A stretch of DNA of 6,537 bases from Candidatus Solibacter sp. Its GTDB lineage: Bacteria > Acidobacteriota > Terriglobia > Bryobacterales > Bryobacteraceae. The DNA lies in assembly GCA_017883345.1 (NCBI GenBank), contig JADGNT010000294.1, positions 1 to 6,537 on the forward strand. Direction: 5' to 3'. Positions 5,394-6,537 of the stretch are shown one piece after another. The stretch's first letter is position 1, and every line of letters begins with the position of its first letter. Under the pieces are notes generated by a model that saw only the letters and a program-made list of their open reading frames with translations, was not told the DNA's origin and searched no databases. Made by a program: the position numbers and the translations under genes.

Positions 5394-5422
5394 AGTTTAG
5401 GCGGGGCCGCCACAATCGTCAA
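5394..5422 (-). promoter_or_regulatory. Sigma-70-type promoter for hicB, near-leaderless
   Basis: On the minus strand TTGACG (5417-5422) and TAAACT (5394-5399) are separated by exactly 17 bases, a good match to TTGACA-N17-TATAAT. The predicted RNA start is near 5387, about 5 bases before the hicB ATG at 5382, where no ribosome site exists. The spacer contains the palindrome GGCGG-GG-CCGCC (5400-5411), a possible operator. Confidence 0.55.
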
Positions 5423-5518
5423 CACATGCCTCCCGAAGCACCGCGCAACCTACCCGCCCTTCTCCTTCCTCAACGCTCCATTCTTTATGGTAACGAAGCG
5501 GTAGCCCCGGTATCGGCT

Positions 5519-6016
5519 TTACTCGAACAGGTCGCAGACCGGGACCAGCGTCTCCGGGTTCTCCGTGCGCAACTCCGTCACCTCCTGCATGCCGCCGGGA
5601 GTGCAGCGCCAGGCGTGCCGCGTGACCGGATCGAGGATCCAGACGTAGGGGACGCCGAACGCCAGGTAGTCTTCCACGCGTTGGCGCATTTCCGAAAGAC
5701 GATCGTCCGGGGAGAGGACCTCAATACAAATGAATGGCGGGGTGGAGAGGATTTGCCCGGGAGGGTTGCCCAAGACCAGGCACACATCGGGAACGCGAAA
5801 GCGCGTGGCGGAGACCTGGACGCGCAGTTCCACAAAGCCCCAGAGTCCCCACTCCTTCCGGTGAGACCGGTAATAGAATGCGATCTCCGTCTGCAGCCGG
5901 GAATGATCCTTCTCGCCCAAGTTCCGCTCCAGGACCACCCCGTCGACGTAGTCGCAATCCGGGCGGTAGCTGGTGCTCAAGTAATCGTGGACGCTTACCA
6001 GTGACCCCGTGGCCAT
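5519..6016 (-). CDS. Uma2 family (DUF820) PD-(D/E)XK-fold putative endonuclease
   Basis: The product has 165 residues from ATG 6014-6016. An earlier in-frame start at 6058 would lie in the terminator stem and add 14 residues with no family likeness. The N-terminus SVHDYL...RPDCDYVDGVVLERN (8-32) with GEKDHSRLQTEI (34-45) is typical of Uma2. The nuclease-fold positions are visible: E63 (FVELRVQV), P76-D77 (RVPDVCLV) and E99 in ICIEVLSPDDR (96-106). The Y-V-W-x-x-D-P motif and EVTELRTENPE...LF close the domain. The core looks complete. Biological roles of Uma2 proteins are poorly known; they are very numerous in acidobacteria, cyanobacteria and chloroflexi. A modest GAAGAG lies 9 bases before the start, and TATCTT (6035-6040) might be a -10 element. 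The gene is monocistronic in appearance, with no clear terminator after it. Confidence 0.88.
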   Translation of the reverse strand: MATGSLVSVHDYLSTSYRPDCDYVDGVVLERNLGEKDHSRLQTEIAFYYRSHRKEWGLWGFVELRVQVSATRFRVPDVCLVLGNPPGQILSTPPFICIEVLSPDDRLSEMRQRVEDYLAFGVPYVWILDPVTRHAWRCTPGGMQEVTELRTENPETLVPVCDLFE

Positions 6017-6042
6017 AAATAAGGACTCTTCCCTAAGATAGC

Positions 6043-6077
6043 AAAAACGCCGGCACACATTGAAAGCGAGACCGGCG
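6043..6077 (-). terminator. Probable intrinsic terminator after the lone hicB-like gene
   Basis: On the minus strand CGCCGG (6072-6077) pairs with CCGGCG (6048-6053) across an 18-base loop, followed by TTTTT (6043-6047). The stem is short but all G-C. It starts 15 bases after the stop of the hicB-like gene. Confidence 0.6.
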
Positions 6078-6092
6078 GATGCCGTGGCACCC

Positions 6093-6299
6093 TCATACTG
6101 CGATCAGTTCTTCACGGACAAAATGGAGGCGGATGATTTTGGGACGGGACTCCTCTTCGAAGTGACAGATCACGGCATCGCGAACCATTTCGTTTAGTTC
6201 TTCAAGCGTGCCGGCAACGGTAAAAATCGACTGGCCCAGAGCTTCCGCGGCGTAGCCCCCCTCGGGCGGCTCGCTCACGATGAAGATGATTTCGTTCAC
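6093..6299 (-). CDS. HicB-like small protein, lone copy downstream of rpoC
   Basis: A 68-residue product starts at GTG 6297-6299, chosen because GAGAGG (6306-6311) lies six bases upstream and because the conserved part begins there with VNEIIFIVSEPPEGGYAAEA. The order strand, P-E-G-G-Y-x-A-x-A-L-G-x-S-I-F-T, then AGTLEELNEMVRDAVICHF and KIIRLHFVREELIAV is a compact HicB-type fold. Such proteins are often mislabelled as 2-oxoisovalerate dehydrogenase subunits in databases. Family members usually stand next to a HicA-like toxin gene, but the next gene here is Uma2 with a terminator between, so this one is alone. The gene sits directly behind the rpoC terminator with almost no room for its own promoter. 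Confidence 0.8.
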   Translation of the reverse strand: MNEIIFIVSEPPEGGYAAEALGQSIFTVAGTLEELNEMVRDAVICHFEEESRPKIIRLHFVREELIAV

Positions 6300-6305
6300 G
6301 TTCGA

Positions 6306-6311
6306 CCTCTC
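6306..6311 (-). promoter_or_regulatory. Ribosome binding site for the GTG start of the lone hicB-like gene
   Basis: GAGAGG on the minus strand stands six bases before GTG 6297-6299. It decides this start over an upstream in-frame ATG at 6494, which would run antisense-like codons through the rpoC end and the terminator hairpin. Confidence 0.55.
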
Positions 6312-6353
6312 AAAATAAAGACCGCCGGCGAACCAGACAGGCCCACCGGCGGT
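6311..6353 (-). terminator. Intrinsic terminator of the rpoC transcript
   Basis: On the minus strand ACCGCCGG (6346-6353) pairs perfectly with CCGGCGGT (6321-6328) across a 17-base loop and is followed by CTTTATTTT (6312-6320). It lies 16 bases after the rpoC stop codon. Confidence 0.65.
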
Positions 6354-6369
6354 TGGAATTGCCTCGCGA

Positions 6370-6537
6370 TTACTCGGCCAGCGATTCTTCGCTGGTATCT
6401 TCCGGGAGGCCGCCGGCGTACTGCAGCCGCGTCTCCTCGTCGTAACCCGGGATAGCGTCCAGAGGCACGTCGGTAGGCGTCTCTTCCACCACATCCTCGC
6501 CGGCGATCTTGACCTGGCGGTAATACTCCATGCCGGT
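6370..6537 (-). CDS. rpoC: DNA-directed RNA polymerase subunit beta' (C-terminal 55 residues, cut by window edge)
   Basis: The frame is open from base 6537 to a TAA at 6370-6372 and reads TGMEYYRQVKIAGED, then an acidic tail with VPLDAIPGYDEE and ends EESLAE. T-G-M-x-x-Y-R is the segment that follows the G-R-L-I-P-A-G motif at the very end of bacterial beta' subunits, and a variable acidic tail is usual there. The protein is the catalytic-core beta' subunit of RNA polymerase. Only the tail is visible, so the call depends on the T-G-M-E-Y-Y-R motif, the tail character and the terminator right after it. An overlapping frame (6093-6494) covers the same bases but has codons with no likeness to any family. 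Confidence 0.75.
   Translation of the reverse strand, partial: TGMEYYRQVKIAGEDVVEETPTDVPLDAIPGYDEETRLQYAGGLPEDTSEESLAE

Overview
The window is bacterial, and every gene I can support lies on the minus strand, so transcription runs from high to low coordinates. It looks like a member of the Acidobacteriota, near Bryobacter/Solibacter. The reasons are mixed codon use at moderate to high GC, Uma2-family and HicAB-type small genes inserted beside housekeeping genes, and a compact sphingolipid-type operon. This placement is an inference from gene content; no rRNA is present.

Right end (6537 to about 4076). The window opens inside the last 55 codons of rpoC (RNA polymerase beta' subunit), followed by a terminator-like hairpin. 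Next come a lone HicB-like antitoxin gene, a second terminator-like hairpin and an intact Uma2 (DUF820) nuclease-fold gene. After a 136-base gap holding a good promoter comes a hicB gene that overlaps an unusual chimeric gene. The chimera starts as the HicA toxin and ends as the C-terminus of a Uma2 protein, and it lacks the HicA catalytic histidine. Thirteen bases on is a membrane-anchored HEAT-repeat protein with an inserted lipoyl/HlyD-like segment.

Left part (about 4059 to 1). A 167-base non-coding stretch with three copies of CGTTTTCG (two forming a hairpin, and an outer inverted pair) precedes a tight five-gene operon. The genes are a secreted DUF3047 protein, an NAD(P)-dependent epimerase/dehydratase (CerR-like), a PAP2/AUR1-type membrane phosphotransferase or phosphatase, a double-GNAT acyltransferase (bacterial ceramide synthase-like) and an alpha-oxoamine synthase (serine palmitoyltransferase-like, cut by the window edge). 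Neighbours overlap or lie 0 to 5 bases apart.

Read together, the left operon would condense serine with an acyl thioester (Spt), N-acylate the product (bCerS-like) and reduce the keto group (CerR-like). It would then process or attach the head group with the PAP2/AUR1-like enzyme. The DUF3047 protein is an uncharacterised secreted partner. No plus-strand gene, tRNA, rRNA, CRISPR array or insertion sequence is visible. No gene-free stretch exceeds 170 bases; 5423-5518 holds nothing I recognise.
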